Notes: generated by a model not told the origin, from the letters alone. DNA of 64,000 nt from Lucifuga dentata (GCA_014773175.1 VXCM01002500.1:62001-126000), one strand, 5' to 3'. Shown: positions 12,366 to 25,931, counted from the stretch's first letter. Made by a program: numbers and translations.

Positions 12366-12675
12366 GGTTGGCACTGTGACCTCACAGCAATGAGGTCCTG
12401 GGTTCGAATCCGACTGGGGTCTTTCTGTGTAGAGTTTGCATGTTCTCCCCGGTGTTTACGTGGGTTTCCTCCGAATAAGAACTCTTAATTGCCCGTAGGT
12501 GTGAATGTGAGTGTGAAAGAGTTAGTTTGTGTGTCTGTGTGTGTGTGTGTAATAAACTGGAGACCAGGTTGCACCCTGCCTTTTGCCCAACAACCACTGA
12601 GATAAGATCCAGCTCCCCACAGACCCTGCAGAATAAGGGTATAGTTAATGCAGAATAAGCTGGTATAGTAAATTG
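12366..12675 (+). mobile_element. tRNA-like SINE / common teleost dispersed repeat
   Basis: The left part has GCACTGTGACCTCACAGCAA followed by GTCCTGGGTTCGAATCCGAC. GGTTCGAATCC at 12401-12411 is a textbook RNA polymerase III B-box. The body then reads GAGTTTGCATGTTCTCCCC, GTGGGTTTCCTCCG and AATTGCCCGTAGGTGTGAAT, a string found in a repeat I know to be widespread in fish genomes. This copy seems internally shortened after TTTCCTCCG, has a GT expansion near 12537-12550, and lacks a clear A-box, so it is probably inactive. Confidence 0.75.
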
Positions 12676-13167
12676 ATGAACCAACATCACTTTGGGAATT
12701 AATACATTAATATTCCTGTTTTTGACAAAGCTTGGGGAGGCAGGGCAGTTGTGAAAATGCTAAATATGGTGTCAAAATCATAAACGGAACCTCCACTTTG
12801 TCCGCAGTCACTACGCTCCATTTATTGATTCGAGTGGTGACCCAGCTGCCATTACATTGTTGGTACTTGTTAATTTTCCCTTGCCTTTAAAATCTGCATG
12901 AAATGGAGGATAAAAATCCTCAAGAGATGCCCCCCCCCCCNCCCCTCCCCTTTTCTTGAGGATGCAGTATAGGTGGCAAGTGTTGTATTGGCTCCTGCGG
13001 GAACATCCTTGTAGAATTGTGCAAGGCAAAGCTCTAATTAGCTTTGTTCTCATTAGGTCTACAACACTGTCTCCCCCCAGACAAATACACACACATTCAG
13101 AAGCACACATGCATGACAGCGCGCACACACATGCACACATACACATCAGAGACCATGATATGTATAC

Positions 13168-13169
<2 letters not shown>

Positions 13170-13214
<45 letters not shown>

Positions 13215-13245
13215 NAGAGAGAGAGAGAGAGAGGGAGAGAGAGAG
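13170..13245. repeat. (GA)n microsatellite with N
   Basis: GA array interrupted by N at 13215. Confidence 0.97.
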
Positions 13246-13759
13246 GCCACCCTGCAGCCCCTGAGATCTGGCCCTTCTTCTCTATTTCCCTTTCAATTAA
13301 CCCTCTTCCTCCATCCTCTATCTATTCATCTTTCTCTTGCTGCCTTCATCACTCCTTCACTTGTCTTAAGTGTTCTGTATTCAGTGTCGAAACTTTAGTC
13401 TAATTCAGTTTTATTCCCATTCACTGTGCTAAGGAGGCAGACTGACAGAAGACCCATTAAAACAGACTTAATGGAAGACTGGTGAACAGGCATGCAGGAT
13501 TCAACAGCTTTTAGGTTTCATTATTTTCTGCCCATCTTTGTAAGTTCATTCAGCAGACATGTGCCTCAGTGGCTGCTGGGAATAGACCTTTTTAGTCTTT
13601 TATATCTAAACTTTACCCCTCTCCCATATCTCCATCCAGCCCTTTATCATGCTCTACTGAGACTGTTTCATGGTCACTGTTAATAAATGTTCATTGAGCA
13701 TTAGAGAAGAGCTTTTTAGAATTGTGTTTGCCTCAATCTCTATTTGCAGAAAAAGAGTT

Positions 13760-13765
<6 letters not shown>

Positions 13766-13808
<43 letters not shown>
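13766..13808. repeat. (GA)n microsatellite
   Basis: Uninterrupted GA array of about 20 units. Confidence 0.97.
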
Positions 13809-13812
<4 letters not shown>

Positions 13813-15569
13813 AACGGGAAAGGAGAATATAGAGTTGTCCTTGTTATTGAATAAAAGAAGCTTGCTGACAAAGATCAGCAACTGTCTTCAGTTTGTCTGT
13901 GATCTTCAGCAGCCACACATAGTGAAACCAGACACGAGCGGCTACCCTCCGCTTCTGAAAACTCTGTAGCTACAGAGCGCCACGCTGAAGGCTGAAATAT
14001 GCTTTCTGCACAGACATGAGTTGACCAAATAGCAAAACAATATTATCCCAAACTGTAGAACGCAGTGTATCAAAAACTACGCCTACAGCAGATAGTGTCA
14101 TAGGAGTCTGTTGCTTACAAAAGGTGTCGGCCATGATGAGCGACTTTTATGAGGAGAAGCTGCTGTGTTTACTGCTGTGTGTGGACAGGCGAAAAGGCAC
14201 TGCGCAGCCCCCATGCGACAGGGCAGGTGACGTCAATTAAATTTGTCAGTGCAAACCTGTGCACCTTTGTGGACACGTCAAGTAGCTCCACAGTAACTGA
14301 AGCTCATTTAGAAAGCTTCCTTTGCGTTAATTATTGCACCGTTGCCACTGCCGACATGTTGTTGCAAGAGCTGTCCCAGGTAAAAAACAATGACAACTGG
14401 CATATTAATGAGTTGCTACATTGAAATTACTGCTTCCTCTGATGTCAAACAAAATGGACATGTCAAAATGGTAAATGTTGCAACTATAAAACAAAGAGAA
14501 AAGGACAGGGAAACCATCAATGTGGTTAGAAATGGTAGAAGATAAAAATAGGGTTATAAAGGAAAAGACATCCTGATACAACCTGGAGCCCCAGCACACA
14601 GGAGGGGGAAAGTTTGACATTTTTTAAAGCCTGTCCCCATAGAACCCTGTGCAAAAAATGGATCAAAACCTTCCATTTAATTAAAATGGCTAATGAACTG
14701 AATGTGCTTATGTACCTGAAGATGGATTTAGTATCAGATGACAGTAAAAGCTGTTTCTCTCTGCAGTCCTGAGGTGGGTCGGATCAGAGTACGCGAGTCA
14801 GGCTGCTGGAATGTTCTGTTCTATTCTACTTCTGATGAGTCAGAGGAGAAGTGGCAGATAATCATGCTGCCACACCCCGAACCTTCCGAGTAACAAAGTG
14901 AGAAAAATTGAGAGAAAGTCATAAACAGCATGGAGAGACATCTCTTGCACATGTGATTCACGTCTGTGGCGCTCACAAACACACACACCACCCAATCTCC
15001 CCCAGTGTTGGCTGTCCCTGCACATCAGCAGCTCATGTCATTGCCTCGACGTTAAAGCAGATAAGAGAGGATTAGCATTCATTACTTCATAAAACAATGA
15101 CAGCACACACACAACTGCGCACAGACATGCTAACTGCACACACAGCAAATGGCCAGAGATTTTCTCAATAGCTTTGTACTGCTGCGACAAAGCTAAACAC
15201 AGAGGGAAATAACAGTAATAATAGAGAGCAATGTAATCCTTTGTATGACTGACAACTGCAGAGCTGGAAATTCCTCAAACTGACACCTTGGGGTATTCAC
15301 AATGAGTTCAGACAATGGCAGAAAAACCCCAAGGCCTCGATAAAGAACAACAGCAAAGAAAGAGGAAAGATTTAGATTTGAGAATTTGATGTAAGACCTC
15401 TATATTTATTAATATATATTCATGCTGATTTCATACATTTCCCACCCAAGATTTGGCTGGGATGATCAACACTCAGCACAAAGGAAAGATTTGTTAAGGA
15501 CAGTAAAATACCCTCTGTTCCCTCAGGACCGTGACTGCGCTGTTGTGAAGGAGCATGGGGCAAAAAGAC

Positions 15570-15582
15570 CCAAAAAAACACA

Positions 15583-15622
<40 letters not shown>

Positions 15623-15636
15623 NCCAAAAAAACACA

Positions 15637-15676
<40 letters not shown>
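15570..15676. repeat. Exact 53-bp duplication across N, in (GA)n
   Basis: 15570-15622 and 15624-15676 are identical (CCAAAAAAACACAAGAC followed by GA units) and are separated only by the N at 15623. This looks like an unmerged contig overlap and not a biological repeat. Confidence 0.9.
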
Positions 15677-15679
<3 letters not shown>

Positions 15680-15760
15680 GACAGAGTCGTTTACAGGTTA
15701 AGGATATATTTTGTTAGTGTGATACATCATGGAGAAAAGCATGGCAGCATGTCTTAATTC

Positions 15761-15761
<1 letters not shown>

Positions 15762-15801
<40 letters not shown>

Positions 15802-15807
15802 AAAAAN
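15762..15807. repeat. (CA)n microsatellite ending in an A-run and N
   Basis: About 17 CA units, then A-run, then N at 15807. Confidence 0.95.
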
Positions 15808-17904
15808 AACACTGTACAGCAGAGCAGAGGGCCATCACCCCTCCTTCCTCACGTAGCGCCTTCTGGCTGCACACTCATCCACATCGATCCACATTGATCA
15901 AAGTCGGTTTGTGCCACTTCAGTAAAGAATGGAGGTTTGGGGGGGGGAGGGGGGAGTGGGGATGGGTCACTGGGTGATCACCTTCACTGAGCCTCTTTTA
16001 CAATGGGACCACGCTGCTACTGCTATACCAGAGAGCGTATGAAGTTCAGATGAAAGTGAAATTATTTACTAAAACTTATGCATGATCCTTGATGGTCCTC
16101 TTCGCATGAGCTGCTTTTTTGATGTATTTTGTGATTTTTGTGGTCCAGCCTTCTGATCAGCTGTGGTGAGAGACAGCACAGTGACAGAGAGCTGCAGCCA
16201 GACCTAACACAGTTGCTGCATCTCTCTCTGATGGCTGAGCTTGATACCGCTATAATCCAGTTAAAGCCTTCTGAAGAATCACAACGTCCGACAGAAAGCC
16301 CTACAACACGCACTATAACAATAAAGGGATATTGCACGCATTCTTCAATCTCGGCATGCTGAAATGACATCTGACACAGCTTCTGTTCACGTCTACGGCC
16401 TCCTCAGTTATTGCTTTATCTCCATCCATATCTGTTCGTTCCCCTTCATTTGTCCATCACTGTCCATGGTACACCATTTGATGTCTTTGCACCCATCCAT
16501 CATTCTCTCTCTCTCCCTTAGTTAGCTCTCTCTTTCTCATTATTATACAATCAACTTAGTCATTTTCTAAGCTCTTTTTGTCTTTGGCTGTAACCTGCTT
16601 GTTGATATGCTCCTTCCATCTGACTGCATGTCTGTCTCGAGTCTACTGGGAACACATTCTTTGCCTCATTTTAAAATGTTTTGAGGATGAAATTAGCGAT
16701 TCAGACACAACAAAAATGGCTTTGTATGTCTTTTCAGCCAGTTGTTTTACTGAGCTGCAGAGATGACATTTCAGGGTGAATAGAGAAGATGTAGGTGATT
16801 TTTATAGGTTGTTATAGGATGGTTAATCACAGGTGATGAATTAACTTCAGTAAAAGGAGAGAGAGAAAGAGAGGAGAAGGAAAGAGAAAGGCAATGCTGC
16901 AAGCAGCAAAAAACATCCGCTCCATAATGGTTATCAAGGATCAATATCGCATGGAGACAAAGTGCTGCTCAACAGTGTGGTTTCTGTTAATTAGCACTTC
17001 TCTAATGATCTCTCTCTTTTCTCCTCCTTTCTTGCCTTCTCCCTTACTTTTCTGTAGATTACTCCCACTCCTACACATTATTGCTCTCCTCCATTAAAAC
17101 ACTTTCTTTCATTGGCTTCATCATGTCTTCATTCCTCTCTGTAAGTCTGTGGATTCTGTCCTCCCAACCAATGTTCTCTGTCTCTCTCAGCAGAGAAAAC
17201 AAAATGAGAGGAGCTACCCGAGTTCTTTTCATAAACGTGATAAATATCCCACTCCTGTGTTTGTGACTGATGGCTCTCAAGGATGAGATTTAATGAACCT
17301 CTCATCCAACTCTGATTATTTTCTAATTAAAGGAGTGAGTGATGGGGGCAACGGGTAAATTCATGACTGCATGTTTATAACTGCAGGGGAAAACTAACAC
17401 AACGAACATGCAGGATCACAGACAGAAAACCCACTCTCAAGAGAGGGATTGGAGGTAATTTGGCAGAATGTAAGGTTAGGAATACTTTAAAAACTGCAAA
17501 TACAAACTAACTTCTGTTTCTAATATTCATGCAATCAATGTACATACAGTATCTACGTTGCATTAATCTACATGTAAATAGCAATATCTTCAATCAATCT
17601 TAACACATTGTAGTCATATTTTTTATTGCACTTGGTAGACCAATGGCTTTAGAAACTGGTGAGTGGAATAATTTAGCCTTTGTTTAATCATCCAAGATCC
17701 CACTGAGATTCCAAATCTGTTTTACAAAGCAGACTTTGCCAAGGAAGAAGCACAAACTTTTAGCTACATTCAGGACAGAAGATAGAAGACAATAGACAAG
17801 ATAAAACAATATGAATACAAATTAAAGTAATGTCAAATAAAAGCTAAAATTCCATTTTATAACAGTCCAAATCCAAATATTTCAAAGTCTCCAGAGTTCC
17901 TTAC

Positions 17905-18491
17905 TTAAAGGACCAAATCAGTGATTTTGCTTGTTTGAGCCCATAAATACTACCAACATTCACATTACTGACAACCGTTTCCCAAAATATAAAACCATAT
18001 TTTCATTTTTGTGTTATTTTGCCAAATCCTCTAATATTTCAAAATCAAATGTTCTGGTGATACATCCACCTTAAAATTCTATGTTTCGCATGCTAACACG
18101 CATGTTCACATGTAGAAGAAACAGCTGTTTTAATTTCTCTTATAAAAGCAGTTTTTTTGAGGACTACATTCCCTGGCACAGAAATACATTTTCTACTCTG
18201 TAGCTCCATGTTGGATCAGTTAATTAAATAACTTCGACAAAAAATAACATGCTGTTCATTGTGATGGATTACTATCTCAAGCATATTTCAAGTCTTTATA
18301 AGTTGATTTGTATGGCATGCTGGAATGAACTGAAACCAATGGCTGCCTGAAAGGTAAAAAAAAAAAAAAAAAAAAACTATTTGAAAATTTACTGCCTCAA
18401 CAGTATTTTTTTGGAAAATGGATGGCAATAATGTGTATGCGGGCATTGTTTGTTGGGCTCAAACATGCAAATCACCAGCATGGTCCTTTAA
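17905..18491 (+). mobile_element. Palindromic MITE-like element, copy 2
   Basis: It starts TTAAAGGACCAAATCAGTG and ends AGCATGGTCCTTTAA, with GTTTGAGCCCATAAATAC near the left end mirrored by GGGCTCAAACATGC at the right. The internal landmarks TTGATTTGTATGG, CTGAAACCAATGG and an A-run after GAAAGGT lie in the same order as in copy 1. It is diverged by many point changes. Confidence 0.85.
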
Positions 18492-19148
18492 AAAGCATGA
18501 CAGTTTCCAATCAATTCCAGTTCTATAATCCTTTATAGAGCCTTGAATTCACTCTGGGTTAATTAATGTTTTACTTTTTGGTGCTTTTTTAAGTCATTGC
18601 AGGCAGCGAGGCAGAATATTTGAATGCTGTTTTACTCTTTTCAGTTCCATCACTTTGCACACTTAAAACCAAAGAATCATGGGACCTCAAACGACACTGA
18701 AATCTACACATAAAATAGGATCAGTTCATATACGGTCTAAATAATAAATGATGCACACATATGCATATACATGATTCCACTTCATGTATACACAATTTCC
18801 CGTTTGTATACCTTCTATCTTTACAGATTCATGGTATGTTTCCTTCAGCAAAATTGCACATCTGTTCTTTCTTTCTAATTTGACCTTCCAAATACTCTCA
18901 TGTCCTATTTTCATTTCCTGAGTATTACATCATGATTTGACAGCTACCATACAATGGTTTCCATAACAGCATATTCATCCATAATCAATTTACAATGTCC
19001 AATAAACATAACAGTGTGAGACTTGCTTCACCTTCACTTCCTGTCTGTAGCAGACTGCAATACCATTAACCAGGCAGCAAAGCCACTCTAACGTGATTAC
19101 CTACCTGAGGTGAATACTCATTATTACACAGGACTCCCTCACTCCACT

Positions 19149-19149
<1 letters not shown>

Positions 19150-19189
<40 letters not shown>

Positions 19190-19210
19190 TGTGTGTGTGT
19201 GTGTGTGTGG
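19150..19210. repeat. (GT)n microsatellite
   Basis: GT array with one GAAT interruption. Confidence 0.95.
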
Positions 19211-21112
19211 CTGAAGAGCAGATTTGTTGTTTGTGTTTGTGTTAACATATGTGTGTGTTTATGTGGTTTAAAAGTAAAGGATTATCCTCCAGAAGTGGAG
19301 CTGCATAGCATCTGAACTCCTGAGATCAGATGGTGAGCGTAGGCTCAGCGACAGAGAATGTGGAAAGAGGAGTCAGAGGAGAGTAAGACAGGAGTAGACA
19401 GACCTGTCTTAAAAAAAAAAAACAAAAAAAAAACACACACACACAAAAAAAATAAAAAGGGAAAACAAGAAGAAGTTGGCAGATGATTTGATGTCCTGGA
19501 CTGAATTAATGTTCTACTTCTACCTCTCCCTTCACCCCCCTACTTCTTACTTGTCCGCTTTCTTGCATCACTTCAAAAAATTAAAAAATGGCGTTTGTTA
19601 AAGTCAAGGTGCTGAGCTCGAACAAGCAGCAATCGAGAAGAAGGGGGAGGTGTGCCCCTAGTCTATACTTGGATAAAGAAGGGTGGATCGTTAGCGGAGG
19701 AGGTGTGATGGACTAACAGGAAGGGTTCAGGCCAAAACTGATTAGATATTCTGTTCACAACAGCAGGAGCAGCAATATTAATGGGACGTCGCGACTCAGC
19801 ATGCAGAGACGCTGATATTACTTTTTCAGGACCCTCAGCTTCATCCAGGAAAACGCATATGCAGAGCTAGAAAATCACATTTGGGGAGAGATTTTGATGC
19901 ACGCAGAGAATATTGTAGTTTGTGGTCACTTTATGACCACGGTTTCACGATTTCCTGAATTAAAGTGAATGCACTGCAGAGTGAATAGGAGGATTAAAAG
20001 TGAAAGAATGAAGAATGCCAAGTGTAAATAGAGATAGAAAAATAGTCAGAGAGGTGAACAAGACAGATTGGATGTTGTGGTAGGAGGCGGGCTATTCCTG
20101 AATGTCCTTGTATGTATTTTGGCTCTGATGTTGTTGTGTCATGTCTCCATGCTGATGCAGCATGTTTAAAGATGGATATGTGTGTGTGTGTGTGTGCATG
20201 CCTATGTGTGTGTGCTGAGACAGCGTATCCACAGATGGATGTAGAAACGGTGGCCTCTGAGGACAGAGAGACATTTAGAGGAGACATTCCGAGGGAGAAC
20301 TCGCACATGAATATCGTTAGACAAAGCTAGTAGCTATTGGCTATGTGTTCACAGTTTACTTCACTGCAATATTCTAATAAAAGCCTCCTTTCATAATGTC
20401 CGTGTAGGCAAAGCAATCTGAGAAATCTGAGATGGTATATCCTGTTTGGTTAGGCCCAAAAATACACACTATAAATGGATCATACTGCTCTAGATAACAT
20501 TTGAAAGAGTACACCCACTTACTGAAACTATTTTAGTCATTTTTTTGAGGTTGTCTCACACCAGGAAAAAAAAAGAAAAAAACAAAACTTGCAAAAGTAT
20601 CCAGGGGATACTTTGAACTTACACACACACATATCATGGTAAACACAGATGTCCCTAGTGATAACCTCTAGACCAGAGGCTGATGCTGATGATGCAAAGT
20701 GGACGTGTGGCGGCGTCCATCAATGAAGCAAGAATGAATCATCTCTTTGTGATGCATGGCGATGGACAATACAACCTTGTCAATGCTGGAGAAAAATGTA
20801 TGTCCCCAAAATGTGGTGAAAAGCGAAAAAGAAAAAAAAAAAAAANNGGGGGGGGGGCAGTGGGGACAGATTAACAGACATAATGAGAGGAGAGGATGAG
20901 AGCAAAGAGCATGACAGTAGAATACAGATACACAGCAGATTAGCACTACTGGAGTACGTTTCCCTTTCAAAGAGTTCACTTACAAAGAGAGTACGGCACA
21001 CTTTTATACACATACACACACACATTCACGCATGCACATCCACATTTGTCTATTTTCAACTGGGCTCTCATCTCAAAGCACATTACCTATTCTCTTCTTA
21101 TCTGTTCTCTTT

Positions 21113-21114
<2 letters not shown>

Positions 21115-21167
<53 letters not shown>

Positions 21168-21172
21168 ACTTT
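21115..21172. repeat. (CT)n(CA)n compound microsatellite
   Basis: CT array passing directly into CA array. Confidence 0.96.
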
Positions 21173-21249
21173 CTTTGTGTCTTTTCAAGGCCTCTGATGG
21201 ATCTGGGTCACCATATATTCCCAATATTGCATAATTTATCTTTTAGTCA

Positions 21250-21268
21250 CTATGCCATTATGAAAATG

Positions 21269-21300
<32 letters not shown>

Positions 21301-21322
21301 CANCTATGCCATTATGAAAATG

Positions 21323-21354
<32 letters not shown>

Positions 21355-21356
21355 CA
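21250..21356. repeat. Exact 53-bp duplication across N, in (GT)n
   Basis: 21250-21302 and 21304-21356 are identical (CTATGCCATTATGAAAATG, then GT units ending in CA), separated only by N at 21303. A probable assembly join. Confidence 0.92.
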
Positions 21357-22448
21357 TGTGTGTGAGTCACCATACCATGGGGACTTACAGGCAGACCTTG
21401 GTAGACTAAAGACATGCTCATCCATGCTGATAACTGCCTTTTCAAAAGGTAAAATTGTTTGTATGCTTTTGTGGCAACTAGGGAGTCTTTGCTTTGTGCC
21501 TCATTCATTTTCTATTTCTACATATCTGACTTGAGAAAAGCTTTCCAAAGCTTAGCGGCAACCACATTGTAACAGCCTTTACCAGGCCTTTTACCATGAT
21601 TATAGGAAGCTCATATATAGCAGCATAATAATTTTGACAGTAGGAAATGCCCTTTCATGTACTTCAATTATATATAATACAAGCTTAATAATAATAGTTT
21701 TGCCACTTCAAAAGGAAATGTGAAAAATCAGGCATTAATTTACTTTTGGGAAAAAACTATGTAATGCTTAAAAAAATGGAAATCTACATTTTACAGATGT
21801 AAAAGATGTAATAGATGTAACAAAGCCAGTCCAGGACTTGTAGAGGTTTGGCTGACTGGATGCATTTCTACCTAAAGTTTTGCCACTTTGTTCAACACAA
21901 ACTCTGTATTTTACTACACTATAAAATAAAGAAAAATAACAAAGAAAAGCAGAATTTCACCCTTTAAAGGGCAGCCTTTCAGTTGTGTCTAACAGTGGCA
22001 AACCAACTGTAGCATGTTGGCATTTTTAAGGACCAAATGAGTGAGTGCTTTGCTACATGAAGCCTGAAACAGCATCTGTGTGGTCAAGGAGACACTTCCA
22101 TTTCACCAGCCAGTATTCAACATGTTTAAGACAATGCAGGCAGACAGAGTGTGATACTAACAACCGCAAATGCAGCTAAACTTTGTCTGTAGTTAATACA
22201 AGACAAAACCATACTGGCCAGAAGTTTCTTGAAAATAAACCATTTGCATTACCTTTAAGACTTTACCCCCACCTTCCATTTTGTTTAGAGGTTTTCTTTG
22301 AAATTTCAGGTATATGACACCACATTAAATTATGAACAAACTGATAAAGTGAGATGGGAAATACTGAGCCCAGCTGCTTATAAACTTTTAACCTACCAAA
22401 TCTAATATGAAGTGAATATAGCTGCAACCAAACTTGGGTAGTAAACAT

Positions 22449-23486
22449 GTAACAGCGTTAGGAAATCAGGATACAAAAAAAAAAAGTAACCGTATTCCAT
22501 TACAGTTACAGAGAAAAAAGTGTAATCAGATTACAGATAAATTTGGTAGAAAATGGGGATTACTATCAGGATTATACGCTTGAAAACAGAATGATTTTCT
22601 GCCAAACACACGCAAGTGCACATAACATCTCTTTCAATACTGCTCTTCTATTTATGAGCGTTGCTATAGACACCAGAGAAGAAAAATGCTTTCACTACGG
22701 AAATTTTGCCACTATTTTGTCTTTAAGGCAGAAAGGGGAATAACATCACAGTGCCTGATGCGTTCCAGCTGTGAAAATACTAACACCATCCAAAGACTAA
22801 TCTAGTCTAATCTAAAGAAACCTTTGCAGGTAAGACCAACCGCTATGCTAGCTACACAGAAACCAGGTAGTCAAAGCTAACGTTAGCCAGAATTTCAATA
22901 CCACAACTACCAGTTATTATTATTATTATTATTGTGGCGACTCTCTATGAAGCACAGAGAGATGGCTGTTAGTTTGGCGATTTATTAAACAAAAAATTAA
23001 ACTACTGTAGGGCGTAGCAACACTGTAAGTCAATTAACATCTTTTTTTTTTAGCTTCTAATTTGTTAAAAATACTGTAGATGCTCTTAATCTATGTACAA
23101 AAAAAAAAAAAAAANAAAAAAAAAAAAAAAAGAGAATTTTGTTTACTTTGTAAAAGGACCAGATTTAATTTTTGTTTGTACCATTTTAAATAATTCAATT
23201 TGGAAACAGAAGGCCTACTGCCTGAATTTTCTTTTTGTGTCCCCATTTTCTTTCCTAAGATTATCTTACATAGTTCTATTGTTTTACAGAATATACTTAA
23301 ATAAAAATCTGTATAAAATATATAACAGTCATCTTATTGATTGAAGTAATCCAAAAGTAACGGAAAGTAATCAAGTTACATTACTTTAATATTTGAGTAG
23401 TTGGATTACATTACTGATTACAATTTTTAGCAGGTAATTAGTAACTGTACAGGATTTTATTTTTAAAGTAACCGTCCCAAACCTGG
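22449..23486. mobile_element. GTAAT-rich interspersed repeat
   Basis: The outer parts carry the alternating motif seen in a common fish repeat: CATTACAGTTACAG and GTAATCAGATTACAG at the left, and AAGTAATCAAGTTACATTAC, TTGGATTACATTACTGATTAC and AGTAACCGTCCCAAACC at the right. The two ends are roughly inverted relative to each other. The middle is diverged and includes a (TTA)n run and an A-run with N at 23115. I recall this as a widespread teleost DNA-element pattern but do not assign a superfamily. The boundaries are approximate. Confidence 0.55.
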
Positions 23487-25547
23487 CTGAAACCAGCAAT
23501 TCCAGGAGTGAAGCATAAAGCGTCCACTGCAATAAAATGTGGATTTGTTTATCAGTCAAGCAATTTTAAACATGACTGGAGAAAGCATTCTTCCCTACAA
23601 GTTTGTCACAGTCAAATGATCTCCATTAAATGGCGAAGTGCTTCTAATAAAACTACAAGAATGTTAAGAAAATGCCGAACCTGATCAGCTGTCATAATTT
23701 GTGACTCATGAGTAAATGAATTATTGTCAAAAAAAAAACCCCAAAAAAACCAAACATCCAAATACATGCTTTTCAGTGAAAATTTCCCACTAACCCATGT
23801 GGGTCCCGAATGTGCTAATGCATTTTGTAAAAATAGGTTAAATGAGACTAAAACAGGTGGAATTTATGCCAGAAACTTCTTTGTTTACTGATCAGCTATA
23901 AGGAATCTTTGCACATTGAAACAGAAAGAAATTGGAAATATCTTTGAATCTAACTGAATTCAACCTAGTCAAGTCACAGTTAAACACTTTAGAGCATGGA
24001 AACCTCAAGAATAGCCATAATGCTAACCAAAATTGGTTTCTTTACCATTTAGCAACATTAACACTGCAGAAAAAAAAAAAAAAAAAAAATCTTCACAAAA
24101 CTGAAAATGTTAGTTTCAGTGACTGTTAGAGAAAAAAGCTCAATAAAAAAAAGATAATGCTAAAAAAAGTGTAAATTGCAAAATGTGTAAAAAAAAAAAA
24201 AATGGGAGTAACTTTGATCATAATTGTGCAAGATACACCTCACTTCCTGCTTCTATCGTTGAATCCAAAAGATGCTTCCTGAAGCATCCATACTGATCCA
24301 TACTGAAGACTGGATCAATTTTTGCACAAGAATAAGTATACTTTCGCAGTCGCTTCCTTCTCACAACCTCAGTGTCACATGCAGGTTCTGTCAGTGGTGG
24401 GAATGTATTTTTCTTTTTGTGAATTTGCATTTCAAGACATTTAATCAAATTCTTGGTAGAGGATGCTTTTGCTGATGGAATGGATGACATGGACACTGGA
24501 TATTGACAAAATTAACAAACTGTGTTATTGTCCTTTTATTTAGTGGATTGAAATAAATGAATTCAAGTTAGTGCAACGTCTTTTTTCTTCCAAACCTCCT
24601 ATCGTTAAGAAGTAGAAAGAGGAGAGTGAGAGAAACAAATCCAAACTATATATAGTTTTGTAATGTCACACTAATCCAACTGCATTTCCCTGAGGATCAT
24701 TATTTAGTCATTACTAATTTATATTCATGGCTGCTTTCTTTGTAATGTTGTTTTCTGTGAAATAAGTAAATTAGGAAATCCCCAATGGACTTGTTAGGCT
24801 AAATGTAAAGACTAAATAACAGCCTCTATTTAGGGCTCAATTATTGGAAATACACAAAGAAAGGAAAATTCCTTGCAAAAAGGAAAACAATGATTTCAAA
24901 GGAAACAATGAGCCACTCCCTGAGACTATAATGCAGACTCCTATCTATTCCTAAAATAATATATTCTTTGTAAAAGTACTCAAAATGCAAATGAGTGATA
25001 ATACCTCTCACAATTTAGCATTTTGAATGCTTAGATGATTTCTAGGGATTTTCAAATAAGCGTAAAATGTATTAGATAAAGTCTTTCTCATTCACTTGAA
25101 ACTATATGGTACAATAGTGTCAACCATAGTTTTCCCAAATGTCTGTTCTTCCAGGAGAATTAAATCAGTTGGTTGTCACAATGTCCTGCAGGTGTGTTTT
25201 TCTTCAAAGAGGACTACGGCTGCTTACACATCAGCAGCAGTAAATTTGCGCCACACTGGGCAGCCAAGTCTTTTCTATGGATCTGAGCGATCCCTCTCAA
25301 TCTTGCAGTGATGCTCTCTGAGTGACATGTGACGCCTGCATTCTTCACTTTGCTGCTACATTCAACGTTCAACCAAATTCAACTTTGACCCATTCGCCAG
25401 TGGCCTTTCCAATGCACAACCAATGAGAGAATATTTGTGACATAAATAGAAACGTTGGAGAGGCCAAAATATAGGAAAGATTAATAACACAACAGAAATG
25501 TGAAGTTGAACAATGATCTGGGCCAAAAAGTGACTGCATGTGAAATT

Positions 25548-25931
25548 CTAGCAGTCAGACAGAGCTAACAGGGCTTATTAACTGGTATGCTTGTAACTCG
25601 TAGCTCTATGCTACTAATTTAAATTTTGACATTTGTAGCTAACGATTAATTTTGATAACGGTCAGCTACATCCATGCCAGCAATCAGACACTGTTACTGT
25701 GCTTGTAAACTGGTTTACATTCTATGCTCATAACATCAATATTAGCAGCTGTCGTACAATTTGTAGCTAATGGCTAGCTTTGGATGGAGCTAATGGTTAG
25801 CTACAGTACATCCATGCCAGCAGTCGATGTAACAGCGCTTGTAAACTGGTGTATACTCTACGCTCATAATTGAAATGTTAGCAGCTACCAACATTTGCTA
25901 ACAGTTACCTGCATTAAAAGCTAACATAAAC
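25548..25931. repeat. Diverged tandem repeat, three units of about 115-140 bp
   Basis: Three successive units start at about 25548, 25679 and 25819. Each begins with AGCAGTC or AGCAATC. Each then has GCTTGTAA, CTGGT, a CTATGCT or CTACGCT CATAAT-like core, an ATTTGTAGCTAA or ATTTGCTAAC block and, in the first two, CAGCTACATCCATGCC or CAGTACATCCATGCC at the junction. The third unit is shortened. Confidence 0.8.

Larger units (their letters stand above)
5839..13000 (-). other. mbnl1 24.5 kb intron, left part
   Basis: Part of the intron spanning 5839-30344 between the start-codon exon and the second coding exon. It contains GA, CT and GT arrays, an (AT)n-rich block with a long perfect hairpin (9507-9570), a short perfect hairpin (9839-9868), one at 11415-11447, and a SINE at about 12366-12675. 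N positions are 6093 and 12941. No exon-like frame with supported splice signals was found. Confidence 0.8.
13001..22448 (-). other. mbnl1 24.5 kb intron, middle part
   Basis: Intronic sequence with several GA, GT and CT/CA arrays, N positions at 13215, 15623, 15807, 20846-20847 and 21303, and the second palindromic element. Stretches between these, such as 14150-14760 and 16100-17100, look unique but contain no splice-supported coding frame. The open frames seen there show no family match that I recognise. Confidence 0.78.

Noticed and set aside
12401..12411. tRNA gene
   Set aside because: Only a B-box is convincing; no cloverleaf or A-box, and the flanks match a fish SINE.
12382..12690. 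102-codon minus-strand frame
   Set aside because: Lies wholly in the SINE and is antisense to it.
13044..13403. Arg/Glu-repeat frame
   Set aside because: Produced by the (GA)n microsatellite, with an N inside; no flanking domain.
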